Source of the DNA: Lachnospiraceae bacterium UBA7026
GTDB taxonomy: Bacteria; Bacillota; Clostridia; Lachnospirales; Lachnospiraceae
Assembly (NCBI GenBank): GCA_002494165.1
Contig: DLBH01000025.1
Location: 1 to 64,000 of the forward strand
Reading direction: 5' to 3'
Length of the DNA stretch: 64,000 nucleotides
Below are positions 17,401 through 26,424 of the stretch, piece after piece. Within the stretch, counting starts at the first letter, position 1; every line of letters starts with the position of its first letter. The translations under genes were made by a program, and so were the position numbers. A model generated the notes under the pieces. That model was not told the origin of the DNA. It saw only the letters and a program-made list of their open reading frames with translations, and ran no database searches.

Positions 17401-18567
17401 CTACTCCATGCTCACATATTTGCCGCCCTGGATGATAACAGCCTTGGGCTGCTTGTTAACTTCACCGGTAGCTTCCCACTTAAGACCTTCGTCTCCGCCG
17501 GTAAGACCCTTGATGTTAATCTCAACCATGGCCGCCTTCATGGCGTCACTGATTTCGCTGTAGGTCATCTCAGGTGTAATCTCTGCCTTCTCGGCTGCTG
17601 CCTTGATGGCATATACTGCATCGTAAGCGTCTGCTGCGAACTGGTTGGGGATCTCCTTGTAAGCTTCCTGATACTTAGTAACAAAGCTCTTAACAGCCTC
17701 GTCCTCAGAGTCAGCAGCGAAAGGAGTCAGCAGCATAACACCCTCTGCCAGAGAGGTATCAAAATTCTCAACAGTCAGGATTCCGTCCATACCGTCTACG
17801 CCGAAGAACTTGGGAGCATAGCCCATGTCATTTGCCTGCTTGAGGATGATGGATGCTTCCGTATAGTAGATGGGCAGGAAGACCAGATCAGCGCCTGCAT
17901 CCTGTGCCTGCTTAAGCTGGGTCTGGAAGTCTGTCTTGGAATCTGCTGTGAAAGCAGCTTCGGAAACGATCTCAAGGTTAAGAGATTTTGCTGTTTCAAC
18001 GAACTTAGCCCTGATTCCGTCAGAGTATACGTCGGAACTGTCGTAGATGATGCCGACCTTGGTAGCCAGCTTGTTTTCGGAGATGTACTCTGCGGACTTG
18101 CTTCCCTGGTTAGGATCGGTGAAGCATACCTGGAATACATTGTCACCCATCAGGACATCCGGTGAGGAAGCAGATGGTGTGATTGTGAACATGTTATCCT
18201 GGACTGTCTTATCAGCAACCGCAAGACAGGGAGCTGTGGTAACGGTACCAACCAGCATATCCATGCCCCAGTCTTTCAGTGTATTATAGGCATTGACAGA
18301 TTTCTCAGCGTCATGGACATCATCCTGGAAATCATATTCAATCTGATATCCATTGAGGCCGCCAGCTTCATTGATCTCATCGACAGCAATCTGGGTGCCG
18401 TACTTAACAGCATTACCATAGATTGCAGCTGCGCCCGTGGCTGGTCCGATACCGCCGATGCGGAATGTATCAGAAGATCCACCCTTATCACCTGAGCCTC
18501 CGCCGCAGGCAGTCAGGCATCCGACTGCAAGGACAAGTGCCAGTGCCATACTTAATAGTTTTTTCAT
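17401..18567 (-). CDS. livK: branched-chain amino acid ABC transporter substrate-binding lipoprotein
   Basis: 388 residues. Signal peptide of lipoprotein type with lipobox LTAC (Cys21) followed by Gly/Ser linker. The mature part is a type I periplasmic-binding fold: GGIGPATGAAAIYGNA, EINEAGGLNGY, YDSSDVYSDGIR and the KFFGVDGMDG region. It delivers Leu/Ile/Val or related ligands to LivHMGF. Own promoter 150 bases upstream with an inverted repeat over the -35 box. Confidence 0.9.
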   Translation of the reverse strand: MKKLLSMALALVLAVGCLTACGGGSGDKGGSSDTFRIGGIGPATGAAAIYGNAVKYGTQIAVDEINEAGGLNGYQIEYDFQDDVHDAEKSVNAYNTLKDWGMDMLVGTVTTAPCLAVADKTVQDNMFTITPSASSPDVLMGDNVFQVCFTDPNQGSKSAEYISENKLATKVGIIYDSSDVYSDGIRAKFVETAKSLNLEIVSEAAFTADSKTDFQTQLKQAQDAGADLVFLPIYYTEASIILKQANDMGYAPKFFGVDGMDGILTVENFDTSLAEGVMLLTPFAADSEDEAVKSFVTKYQEAYKEIPNQFAADAYDAVYAIKAAAEKAEITPEMTYSEISDAMKAAMVEINIKGLTGGDEGLKWEATGEVNKQPKAVIIQGGKYVSME

Positions 18568-18715
18568 ACTCTAGTTACCTCCCTTAATTCTTATAACATC
18601 AGTTAACAGTGATCCCGTTCCGGGGGGACATCCCGTGAAGACTTCCCATATTCTGTTTGAAGAGAGTCTTTTCTGTCGGATCCTTCTCCTTCCGGAACCT
18701 ATAATATATGAAAAA

Positions 18716-18744
18716 ATTTTACCGCAATAACACAAATTTATCAA
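18716..18744 (-). promoter_or_regulatory. promoter of the liv operon
   Basis: Minus strand: TTGATA (18739-18744), 17-base spacer, TAAAAT (18716-18721). Confidence 0.7.
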
Positions 18745-18765
18745 TAATTATTCGAGAAATTTGTG
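18731..18765. promoter_or_regulatory. inverted repeat overlapping the livK -35 box, possible operator
   Basis: CACAAATTT (18731-18739) and AAATTTGTG (18757-18765), perfect 9-base arms, 17 bases apart, spanning the -35 box and the region above it. The AT-rich centre only loosely resembles a CodY box, so the regulator is open. Confidence 0.45.
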
Positions 18766-18982
18766 GAATATTTAGGGAATAAATTGATGAATGGAGGCTT
18801 TAAAAATTCATTTCAGCCTATATTTATCCACTGATTGCTTCTGAAAGTGCCGTCAGTGTCAGTTTGTTCTTTCATAACTGAACGGAAAATACTTTTTTTG
18901 GCATCTGCAGATGCAGGTATTTTGTCCGGTCCTTCCGGCAATGGTTTCCGGCCTGGCCTGTCATCAGGGGAAGACCTGCGGC

Positions 18983-19011
18983 TTGACTCAGGAACGTATG
19001 TTCCGTATAAT
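18983..19011 (+). promoter_or_regulatory. promoter of the MATE gene
   Basis: TTGACT (18983-18988), exactly 17 bases, TATAAT (19006-19011). The gap 18568-19056 contains this, the liv promoter and nothing else gene-like. Confidence 0.75.
18991..19004. promoter_or_regulatory. LexA/DinR-type SOS box in the MATE promoter spacer
   Basis: GGAACGTATGTTCC lies between -35 and -10. It fits the Gram-positive consensus GAACRNRYGTTC at every position, and its place would let LexA block the promoter. Confidence 0.65.
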
Positions 19012-19056
19012 GATAGTGATTAATTCTAAAAAGATATCTGCAGGGATGGTGTTATT

Positions 19057-20445
19057 ATGAGTCAGTCAGAAGGGGAGAAAAAAGAGAAAAGGTCTACTTA
19101 TCAGATGATGATTGAGGGGAATATCCCCCAGGTCATCGTCATGCTGTCTATTCCCGCCATTCTGAGTATGCTGGTGACCAATATCTATAATATAGTGGAC
19201 ACGGCCTTTGTCGGCCGGCTGGGCACCAGTGCCAGCGGGGCCGTGGGGATCGTTTTCGGCTTTATGGCCATCATCCAGGCCTTTGGCTTTATGTTCGGCC
19301 ACGGGTCCGGCAATATGATGGCCAGGTCCTTAGGAGCCAGGAATGTGGAGGAGGCTTCGAGAATTGCCTCCACCGGCTTTTGCTGTTCCCTGCTTTCCGG
19401 GCTTGCCATTGAGATCGTTGGCTTCCTGACCCTGGATCGTCTGGTATTCTGGCTGGGAAGCACACCAACCATAGCCCCCTATGCCAAAATATATATTTCC
19501 TATATCCTGGCAGCGGCCCCCTTTATGACAGCCAGCCTGTCCTTAAATAACATGCTCCGCTATGAGGGCAGGGCCGGCCTGGGTATGATCGGCCTTATGA
19601 CGGGGGCTTTCCTTAATATGGCCGGAGACCCTCTTTTTATGTTCGGCCTGGATATGGGTATAGCCGGGGCCGGTCTTTCCACGGCTTTAAGCCAGACTAT
19701 AAGTTTTGCCATCCTCCTGTCCATGTTTCTAAGAGGAAAGACCGAGAGCCGGATCTCCTGGTCTTACTGCGGGCTGACAGACGGCCGGCTGGTCTGGGAT
19801 ATCATGGGGACCGGTATGCCCAGTATGCTGCGGCAGGGGCTCAACAGCTGTTCCACAGTTCTCCTGAATTCCTACTCTTCCGTCTACGGGGACGCGGCAG
19901 TGGCGGCTATGAGTATTGTGTCCCGGATCGTCTTTTTTGTATTCTCCATCTCCCTGGGTATGGGTCAGGGCTTCCAGCCGGTGTCCGGCTTTAATTACGG
20001 GGCGAAAAAGTACAAAAGACTGCGGCAGGCCTACCGTTTTACCATCATGGTATCAGAGGCTATCATCACCGTGGGTGTTGCTCTGCTTTTAATCTTTTCC
20101 CCACACCTGATCGGCCTCTTCCGGAACGATCCGGAAGTAATCGCCGTGGGAACCAGGGCCCTGCAGCTGCAGGGACTGGCCTTGCTGGCCCTGCCGCCCT
20201 GCATGGCCTCAGAGATGCTCTACCAGAGTACCGGCAACAAAAAGGGAGCCTGGATCCTGTCCTCTTTGAGAAGCGGCCTGTTCTTTATTCCTCTTTTGAT
20301 TATTCTGGCCAATATACGGGGCCTGGCCGGCATCCAGGAGGCCCAGCCTCTTTCCACTTTACTGGCCTTCATTCCCTCTGTTCTCATGGGCAGGAGCTTT
20401 TTTGCCAGGCTGCCTGAGGCGGATGAAGACAGTCAGCAGACATAG
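19057..20445 (+). CDS. MATE family multidrug/organic cation exporter
   Basis: 462 residues, twelve hydrophobic segments. Starts with IPQVIVMLSIPAILSMLVTN and DTAFVGRLG, the MATE signature, then GMGQGFQPVSGFNYGA in the second half, its repeat. Exports drugs or metabolites against Na+ or H+. The LexA-type box in its promoter suggests it belongs to the SOS regulon; DinF, a MATE protein, is damage-induced in E. coli. Followed by a clear terminator, so monocistronic. Confidence 0.9.
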   Translation: MSQSEGEKKEKRSTYQMMIEGNIPQVIVMLSIPAILSMLVTNIYNIVDTAFVGRLGTSASGAVGIVFGFMAIIQAFGFMFGHGSGNMMARSLGARNVEEASRIASTGFCCSLLSGLAIEIVGFLTLDRLVFWLGSTPTIAPYAKIYISYILAAAPFMTASLSLNNMLRYEGRAGLGMIGLMTGAFLNMAGDPLFMFGLDMGIAGAGLSTALSQTISFAILLSMFLRGKTESRISWSYCGLTDGRLVWDIMGTGMPSMLRQGLNSCSTVLLNSYSSVYGDAAVAAMSIVSRIVFFVFSISLGMGQGFQPVSGFNYGAKKYKRLRQAYRFTIMVSEAIITVGVALLLIFSPHLIGLFRNDPEVIAVGTRALQLQGLALLALPPCMASEMLYQSTGNKKGAWILSSLRSGLFFIPLLIILANIRGLAGIQEAQPLSTLLAFIPSVLMGRSFFARLPEADEDSQQT

Positions 20446-20490
20446 CTTTTTCTCACATTTTATCATTGGGCTGCCCAACAGCCAAAAGCG

Positions 20491-20526
20491 CCGGCCATCC
20501 TGCAGAAGATGGCCGGTTTCTATTTT
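20491..20526 (+). terminator. terminator after the MATE gene
   Basis: CCGGCCATC and GATGGCCGG arms with a short loop, followed by a T-rich tract. Confidence 0.8.
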
Positions 20527-20666
20527 AATTTGCAGAAAATAAGCTTTAATATGCCAAGTGGTCCCATGCCATTAATGGTATCATTAACTTGAGTTATTAT
20601 GAACAGATTCCGGTAGAAAGAATCTGTCAAAGACAAGAAGAATACTATTGCGGGGGCAAGATTATT

Positions 20667-21671
20667 ATGAAAGAAGTAAATGAATTAAGAGATATGTCAA
20701 CGCTCGATATCTGCAGAGTGTTTTATGAATGCTGCGGCGCGGATATGATCCACAAATGTTTTCCGGAATATGAAAAGAGGATTGCAGTTGGTCTTGTGGG
20801 AGAGGGCTCTGAGTGCTTTGGTTTTGATGATCCCATATCCAGGGACCATGATTTCGGCCTGGGCTTTTGCATGTGGCTCAACAAGGAGGATTACGCCGCC
20901 ATAGGAGACCAGCTGCAGAAGGCCTACCATCAGCTGATGATGAGGGAGGGCGTCCGCCTGGCAACAAGGATCTGGGGACCGTCCGCCTCCATTTATAATC
21001 CCAGGATTGACCAGAGGAGGGGCGTTATGGAGATTGCCTCCTTCTACGGAGGTATCCTCAAGCTGCGGCCGGACCTGGACCTGATTCTTGGCAAGCACTA
21101 CTGGCTTTATGCGGAGGAGCGCTGGATTGCCACGGCCGTAAACGGGGCTGTCTTCCGGGACGATGAAGGAACATTTTCCAGGGTGAGGGAGGATATCCTC
21201 AACTATTATCCCCAGAAGATCTTTCTCTACAAACTGGCGGAGCAGCTGCATCTTTTCTCCCACGGAGGACAGAGCAACTATCCCAGGATGATGGCAAGGA
21301 AGGACATTGTCACATCGGCCCTCTGTATCCAGCAGACCGTCAACAGTGCCATGACTATAGCCTACATGTTAAACCGTCGTTACACTCCTTATTATAAGTG
21401 GATGAGAAAGGGCCTGGAGCAGCTTCCTGTCCTCAGCAATATGGTTCCGCTTCTTGAGAAGCTGGTATCCCTGCCTGTCCAGTCTGAAGTATGGGAAGGC
21501 AGGACATACAGTGCCACCCAGGTGAACATGGATGACCAGGTGATCCAGACCGTGGAAGAGATTGCAGGGCTGATCGTGGTGGAACTGAATCGCCAGGGCA
21601 TTATAACAGGAAGAGAGCGCTTCCTGGAGAGCTATGTGCCGGTAATCGCAGAGAAGGCCAGTAAATTATAG
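20667..21671 (+). CDS. DUF4037 protein with nucleotidyltransferase-like N-terminus
   Basis: About 334 residues. GLVGEGSECFGFDDPISRDHDFG resembles the G-S...D-x-D site of minimal nucleotidyltransferases, here GEGSECFG followed by RDHDFG; the C-terminal DUF4037 half (YYPQKIFLYKLAEQLHLFSHGGQSNY) matches the family. Function is not known. The start is uncertain: the frame is open from a TTG at 20589, but no good ribosome site precedes that or the ATG at 20667 or 20694. Confidence 0.65.
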   Translation: MKEVNELRDMSTLDICRVFYECCGADMIHKCFPEYEKRIAVGLVGEGSECFGFDDPISRDHDFGLGFCMWLNKEDYAAIGDQLQKAYHQLMMREGVRLATRIWGPSASIYNPRIDQRRGVMEIASFYGGILKLRPDLDLILGKHYWLYAEERWIATAVNGAVFRDDEGTFSRVREDILNYYPQKIFLYKLAEQLHLFSHGGQSNYPRMMARKDIVTSALCIQQTVNSAMTIAYMLNRRYTPYYKWMRKGLEQLPVLSNMVPLLEKLVSLPVQSEVWEGRTYSATQVNMDDQVIQTVEEIAGLIVVELNRQGIITGRERFLESYVPVIAEKASKL

Positions 21672-21720
21672 AGTGTCTTGGGCCTGCGGTCTGTGAAAGG
21701 CTGACAGAGGATAAGAAGTG

Positions 21721-21836
21721 ATTTGCCGGAATAAGGAGAGTACCGGCAGAGGACAAGAAAATAATTTGCCGGAATCCTGGAGAGCACCGGCAGAGAATAA
21801 GATATGATTTGCCGGGATATGGAGAGCACCGGCAGC
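21721..21836 (+). repeat. three-copy 43-base tandem repeat
   Basis: Copies start at 21721, 21764 and 21807 with ATTTGCCGG and contain GGAGAG(T/C)ACCGGCAG; a diverged piece (CAGAGGATAAGAAGTG) precedes. Each unit carries GCCGG...CCGGC, so each can fold into a small hairpin. Lies between the DUF4037 and TPR genes. Confidence 0.9.
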
Positions 21837-21864
21837 TGATTAAATGATATGGGGAGGAGTTACC

Positions 21865-22665
21865 ATGACAGTACAGGAGAAGCTGCAGTATCTGGACAGC
21901 CTCTATGAACAGAATAAGATTACAGAAGCAGAGGAGTTTCTGCTGGCCCAGACCGCTGATGATAATTTTGAGAATTCACTTCAGGTGAAGATATCCCTCA
22001 ACAATGAGCTGATGGGGATCTACAGGAATAAAGGGAATAAGGAAAAGTGCATGGAGAGGGTGGAAAAACAGAAGGCCTGGATGGAACAGGCAGCGGATAC
22101 CCTGGACCCGGCATCCCTGGCAACCCTTTACCTGAATATTGCCAATGCCTACCAGGCCTTTGGCATGCTGACGGAGTCTTACGATATCTTAAATGAAGTG
22201 GAACTTATGTATAATAAGATCCTTGAGAAAAATGATTTCCGTCTGGCCAGCCTCTACAATAATAAGGCGGTTCTCCTGATTAAAATGAAGGATTTAGACC
22301 AGGCTGAGGTTTATTTCAAGATGGCTCTGGCTATCCTGAAACAGCTGAGAGAGGCTGAGGATGAGATTGCGGTCACCTACCAGAACCTGTCCCATATCTA
22401 CAGCACAAAAGGCAAGTACGGACTGGCCCTGGATATGGCTCATAAGGGGGCAGACCTGTTAAAGCAGATCGGCGCCGAGGTGTCCTACCACTATGGGGCC
22501 ATCTGTAATTCCATCGCCGTCATCTACCATACCATGGGCGACTATGCAAAGGCTGCAGAGTATTTCGACAAAGCGGCGGATATTATCCTCAAAGTCTACG
22601 GTGACTGTAAGCTTTATCAGGGGATCAGGGAAAGCGCTGCTTTGGCCCGGTCCCAGATTAAATAG
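21865..22665 (+). CDS. tetratricopeptide repeat protein
   Basis: 266 residues from the ATG at 21865, which has GGGGAGGAG six bases ahead. At least five TPR-like helix pairs: SLATLYLNIANAYQAFGMLT, LASLYNNKAVLLIKMKDLD, AVTYQNLSHIYSTKGKYG, GAICNSIAVIYHTMGDYA. No signal peptide. Probably a protein-interaction scaffold; the partner is unknown. Not clearly linked to the DUF4037 gene upstream because the repeat lies between them. Confidence 0.8.
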   Translation: MTVQEKLQYLDSLYEQNKITEAEEFLLAQTADDNFENSLQVKISLNNELMGIYRNKGNKEKCMERVEKQKAWMEQAADTLDPASLATLYLNIANAYQAFGMLTESYDILNEVELMYNKILEKNDFRLASLYNNKAVLLIKMKDLDQAEVYFKMALAILKQLREAEDEIAVTYQNLSHIYSTKGKYGLALDMAHKGADLLKQIGAEVSYHYGAICNSIAVIYHTMGDYAKAAEYFDKAADIILKVYGDCKLYQGIRESAALARSQIK

Positions 22666-22726
22666 GCCTGGTTAAATAGGACCGGCAAAAAGTGGATGAT
22701 CACTGGATTGTATGAATAAAAAGATT

Positions 22727-22768
22727 AAGGGGAATGTCCTTTGATGAGCATCATGGGACATTCCCCTT
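22727..22768 (+). terminator. terminator after the TPR gene
   Basis: Perfect 13-base stem (22727-22739 with 22756-22768), between convergent genes; T content after it is modest. Confidence 0.65.
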
Positions 22769-22866
22769 CTGTACTATGTTTATTTTGTACTGTGTTTAAA
22801 TGACCAGGTTTTCTTTAACTGACTGTGCTTCCGTTTTTTTTCGGTAACCTTACATCTCCGGCCAAC

Positions 22867-23634
22867 TTATAATTCCGGCAAAAAGATGATATTGGGCTTA
22901 CCGGTGACACTGTTGGTCATAATCTGGGTGTTTACACCGAAGAGATTGAAAATCTTTTCCGGAACAAACATTTCCTCCGGGGTTCCCACATCAATCAGAT
23001 GGCCCTTCTTCATGAAGACGATCCTGTCACAGTAGCAGGCGGCCACGTTCAGGTCGTGGATGGAGGAGAAGACTGTCAGGTTCTGACGTTTGAGAATATT
23101 CATGATCTGGTACTGGTAGCCGATATCCAGGTGGTTGGTCGGCTCATCCAGGATGATGAGGGGAGCCTGCTGGACCAGGGCCCTGGCCACCAGAGTCCTC
23201 TGTTTTTCGCCGCCGGACAGGGACAGGAAGCTTCTTTGTTCATAGCCTTCCAGACCCACTTCCTTAATGGCGTCCATCACGATCTTTTTCTCTTTCCTCT
23301 TGTCGTTATTAAACATTTTCTGGTGGGAGAACCGGCCCAGCATGACCATATCATATACGACCATGTCGAACTCCACATTGTTCTCCTGCTGCATGACTGA
23401 CATCTCATGGGCTGTGTCTTTGGAAGACAGCTCCGCCACGTTTTTTCCGTCAATGTAAACGGCACCAGAGTCTGGCTTATAGACTTTGTAGATGTTTTTC
23501 AGCAGGGTGGACTTACCACAGCCGTTGGGGCCGAGAAGTCCCACAAACATACCTTCTTCAATTCCAAGGCTCACCCCGTCAACAATCAGTTTGGAGTCTA
23601 TGGAATAAGTAATATCTTTTACTTCCAGCTTCAT
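22867..23634 (-). CDS. btuD: corrinoid/iron-type ABC transporter ATP-binding protein
   Basis: 255 residues from the ATG at 23634 (GGAGG in the permease stop region). Walker A GPNGCGKST, signature LSGGEKQRTLVARAL, Walker B LIILDEPTNHLDIGYQ. This is the FecE/BtuD class. The riboswitch upstream of the operon makes cobalamin or a corrinoid the probable cargo. Confidence 0.88.
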   Translation of the reverse strand: MKLEVKDITYSIDSKLIVDGVSLGIEEGMFVGLLGPNGCGKSTLLKNIYKVYKPDSGAVYIDGKNVAELSSKDTAHEMSVMQQENNVEFDMVVYDMVMLGRFSHQKMFNNDKRKEKKIVMDAIKEVGLEGYEQRSFLSLSGGEKQRTLVARALVQQAPLIILDEPTNHLDIGYQYQIMNILKRQNLTVFSSIHDLNVAACYCDRIVFMKKGHLIDVGTPEEMFVPEKIFNLFGVNTQIMTNSVTGKPNIIFLPEL

Positions 23635-23636
23635 GA

Positions 23637-24713
23637 TCAACCTCCAAACTTCCCGTGGGACCTACGGATGAGATACAGGAAAAACGGTGCGCCGAAGAAG
23701 GCGGATACCACACCGATGGGCAGTTCTTCCGGTGCCACGATAACACGGGATATGATGTCCGCCACCACCAGGAAGGTTCCTCCGACCAGTACCGAGGCAG
23801 GGATCAGCCGGCTGTGTTTGGTGCCGACGATGGACCTGGTGATGTGGGGGATGGTCAGACCGACAAAGCCGATGGTTCCGCTGACGGAAACGATGACACC
23901 GGTGAGCAGGGTGGCCACGGCGATGATGATCAGTTTCAGCTTGTCCGTATCCACACCGACAGTGACAGCCACATCATCACCCAGCAGAAGAACATCCAGA
24001 TTGCGGGTGAGGGCAAGGATCATGAGCAGGCAGATTACGAAAGCAATGCTGGCGTATTTGAGTTTGTCCCAGGATGCGCCATTGAGGGAACCCATCATCC
24101 AGTAGGTAGCCGTCTTTACTTTATCTGAACCGGTTTTAGTATGGTAGATCATAAAGTTGGTGATGGCCCCGAAAAAAGCGGAGACAGCGATACCGGCCAG
24201 AACCAGCTGGGTGGCTGTCACCTTATTGCGGATGGTGGCAATTCTAAGAGCCAGGATGATAGAGATCACGGCTCCTAAGAAGGCACCGACCATGGTTCCG
24301 TAACCGCCCAGGAAGGACAGGTAGCCGTACATGATAACGGAAACTGCACCGGCGGAAGCACCCTGGGAGATACCCAGAACATAGGGATCTGCCAGAGGGT
24401 TCTTGGTCAGGGCCTGCATGAGGATACCGCAGAGGGTCAGACCGGCTCCTACAATGAAGGCGGTCAGGATTCTGGGCACCCGGATGGACCAGAGGATGGA
24501 CTCGGTACTTTCCTCCCAGGTGGAAGGATAGACGGTTCTGCCTGTGATCTTGTTGGCCAGAACTCTCTTTATGACATCAAATTTCAATTCCACACTGCCA
24601 AGCCTTGTTGCCATGACAAAGGACAGGAGCATGACCCCGACCATGATGGCGCAGAAGATCAGGTAATGAGATCTTTTCTGCAGCGGGAAAAAGGATATTT
24701 TCATATTTGACAT
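23637..24713 (-). CDS. btuC: corrinoid/iron-type ABC transporter permease (FecCD family)
   Basis: 358 residues, about ten membrane helices. Motifs: SIRVPRILTAFIVGAGLTLC, NPLADPYVLGISQGASAGA and VSVSGTIGFVGLTIPHITR, all diagnostic for the FecCD/BtuC family. Two bases separate its stop from the start of the ATPase gene. Expression relative to the binding protein is probably lowered by the terminator at 24752-24780. Confidence 0.9.
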   Translation of the reverse strand: MSNMKISFFPLQKRSHYLIFCAIMVGVMLLSFVMATRLGSVELKFDVIKRVLANKITGRTVYPSTWEESTESILWSIRVPRILTAFIVGAGLTLCGILMQALTKNPLADPYVLGISQGASAGAVSVIMYGYLSFLGGYGTMVGAFLGAVISIILALRIATIRNKVTATQLVLAGIAVSAFFGAITNFMIYHTKTGSDKVKTATYWMMGSLNGASWDKLKYASIAFVICLLMILALTRNLDVLLLGDDVAVTVGVDTDKLKLIIIAVATLLTGVIVSVSGTIGFVGLTIPHITRSIVGTKHSRLIPASVLVGGTFLVVADIISRVIVAPEELPIGVVSAFFGAPFFLYLIRRSHGKFGG

Positions 24714-24751
24714 AGGTGAATAGTCTCCTTTTACAGGGAATAGATTTCTGT

Positions 24752-24780
24752 AAAAACCCTTCCCGGCCTGCGGGAAGGGT
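24752..24780 (-). terminator. terminator between btuF and btuC
   Basis: On the minus strand ACCCTTCCCG pairs with CGGGAAGGGT (5-base loop) and is followed by T5. Works as an internal attenuator after the binding-protein gene. Confidence 0.75.
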
Positions 24781-24802
24781 ACAGGTAAATCAATGATTAT
24801 TT

Positions 24803-25873
24803 TTATTTGAATTTGTCAGGATAGAACTGTTTCGCCATGATCTCAACAGTGCCGGCAGAACCAGCGGAACCCTGCATGTCAGAACAGCATGCGGAATAGA
24901 TCCGGCCCTCTTTGACAGCCCGGAGGTTCTTTGTGGCGTCGTTGGTCTTAAGGAATTCTGCCTTCTTTTCTGTGTCGTAGTCATAGTCAAGGATGAGGAT
25001 GACATCGGGATCTCTCTCAACAACCTCTTCCCAGGAAGGTGTAGCCCAGCCCTTGTCAATGTCATCAAAGATGGAGATGCCTCCGGCCTTCTTGATCATA
25101 TCGCCGGGAACACCCTGACATGCGGTGAAAGGAGCGTCCTCACCGGAATCATAAACGAATACCTTGATGGGGTTCTTGTAGACATCTTCGCCCAAAGTGG
25201 TCCTAACCTCTTCCAGTTTGTCTTTCATAGCCTGAACCTTCTCGGCAGCCAGGTCCTGGACACCGAAGACATTACCAAGAACTTCATAGTCTTTGTAGAT
25301 GTCATCGAAGGTGGCAGAGTCAGAACAGCAGTAGGGGAAGTAGGGAATGATGCCATTCTCCAGACAGAAGCTTACAGAGAAATGGTCCTCAGAGAAGAGG
25401 GAATCCCAGCCCATCATGAAGTCACAGCCTGTAGCCAGGATCTGCTCCTTGGAAGCATTCTGCAGGTTGACTCCGTCCTCAGTGATCTTGGGTACAGTGT
25501 CTCTTGCCGGGTAATTGTTCACTGTGGACCAGCAGGCGCCGCGGGTGAAGCCGGCCATGTGGTCTTCCAGACCCAGGTCAAAGAAGAAATCAGCCATCTG
25601 GTCTCCGTCAGCGATGACCTTTTTAGGAGCGGATGTAAAGGTCTCTTCCATGTTCTGGCCGATGCCGGACCTTTCCAGGTTCAGTGTGATGGTATAGGGC
25701 TCATACTCGGTGTCAGTTTCGTCGGTCTGTACGGTTTTTGCTTCTTCGTCAACAACATATTCGTCACCTTTGGATCCAGTAACCTTCTTCTTGCCTTTTT
25801 CTTCACTGCTGCCGCAGGCGGCCATGGAGACAGCCAGGATCGCACAGAAGAGTATAGCTGCAAATTTTTTCAT
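24803..25873 (-). CDS. btuF: corrinoid-type ABC transporter substrate-binding lipoprotein
   Basis: 356 residues. Lipoprotein signal with SMAAC (Cys20) and a charged linker. The mature part is the class III, BtuF/FhuD-like fold: ADGDQMADFFFDLGLEDHMAG, ILATGCDFMMGWDSL, DPDVILILDY. GVPGDMIKKAGG marks the second lobe. It is the first gene behind a cobalamin riboswitch and probably binds B12 or a related corrinoid. Confidence 0.82.
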   Translation of the reverse strand: MKKFAAILFCAILAVSMAACGSSEEKGKKKVTGSKGDEYVVDEEAKTVQTDETDTEYEPYTITLNLERSGIGQNMEETFTSAPKKVIADGDQMADFFFDLGLEDHMAGFTRGACWSTVNNYPARDTVPKITEDGVNLQNASKEQILATGCDFMMGWDSLFSEDHFSVSFCLENGIIPYFPYCCSDSATFDDIYKDYEVLGNVFGVQDLAAEKVQAMKDKLEEVRTTLGEDVYKNPIKVFVYDSGEDAPFTACQGVPGDMIKKAGGISIFDDIDKGWATPSWEEVVERDPDVILILDYDYDTEKKAEFLKTNDATKNLRAVKEGRIYSACCSDMQGSAGSAGTVEIMAKQFYPDKFK

Positions 25874-26047
25874 GTTATCCTCCTTTATTATTGAGTAAAA
25901 TTGGTTAGTAAGTGATGAAAACTGTAGGGATGATTTACAGTTTTAGCTGATGGGAGGAGGGATAGCAAGGATCAGGGAATCTAATTCATATCGCACGGGC
26001 GTGCATCCCCGGAAAGCTTTTAATCCATAGGAATCCGAAGAAATCCT

Positions 26048-26078
26048 AAAAATAAAAAAGCGTTTCCGATGGAAACGC
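26048..26078 (-). terminator. riboswitch-controlled terminator ahead of btuF
   Basis: On the minus strand, GCGTTTCC pairs with GGAAACGC around a 3-base loop and a T-rich tract (26048-26059) follows. It lies 140 bases after the cobalamin element and about 175 bases before btuF. The remaining leader (25874-26047) shows no gene. Confidence 0.7.
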
Positions 26079-26221
26079 CGCAGTTATACAAAGTTACAGA
26101 AAATCGTGGCAGCAGAAACCTTTCCTTGTTAAAAAGGCAGGCCCGGGCTGGGATCTTCTGGTCATTTATTTTGTATAGCTTATCTATCCTCATCCATCGT
26201 GATTGATAGATAAAATGAGTT

Positions 26222-26380
26222 ATAAGCAGGTCTCCTGACTCTTGAGCTGTGTCTTTCCGCCTTCCCGGTTACCCAGTGACATATTGGAAAGATTGCCTCA
26301 ATTACAGTTGCGGGACAGTGCCGGAATCCCACCGGCTTCCCTCTTGGCGGCTTGTAAAAAGCCGACTTATAACTGGAAAA
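26222..26380 (-). promoter_or_regulatory. cobalamin (B12) riboswitch
   Basis: Read on the minus strand from 26380 down: AGGGAAGCCGGTG (core), then GGATTCCGGCACTGTCCCGC, CAACTGTAATTG, a variable arm, and the closing GTCAGGAGACCTGC at 26225-26238. These are the universal B12-element boxes in the right order and spacing. It should shut off btuFCD when adenosylcobalamin is plentiful. Confidence 0.93.
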
Positions 26381-26395
26381 ATATTACGTTTATAA

Positions 26396-26424
26396 ATTAT
26401 ATATAGAAGGGTGGCCTTTGTCAA
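26396..26424 (-). promoter_or_regulatory. consensus promoter of the B12 riboswitch-btuFCD transcript
   Basis: Minus strand: TTGACA (26419-26424), 17 bases, TATAAT (26396-26401). Both hexamers are perfect sigma-A consensus and the riboswitch begins right after. The region 26425-26744 up to the next gene is AT-rich without a recognisable gene. Confidence 0.88.
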
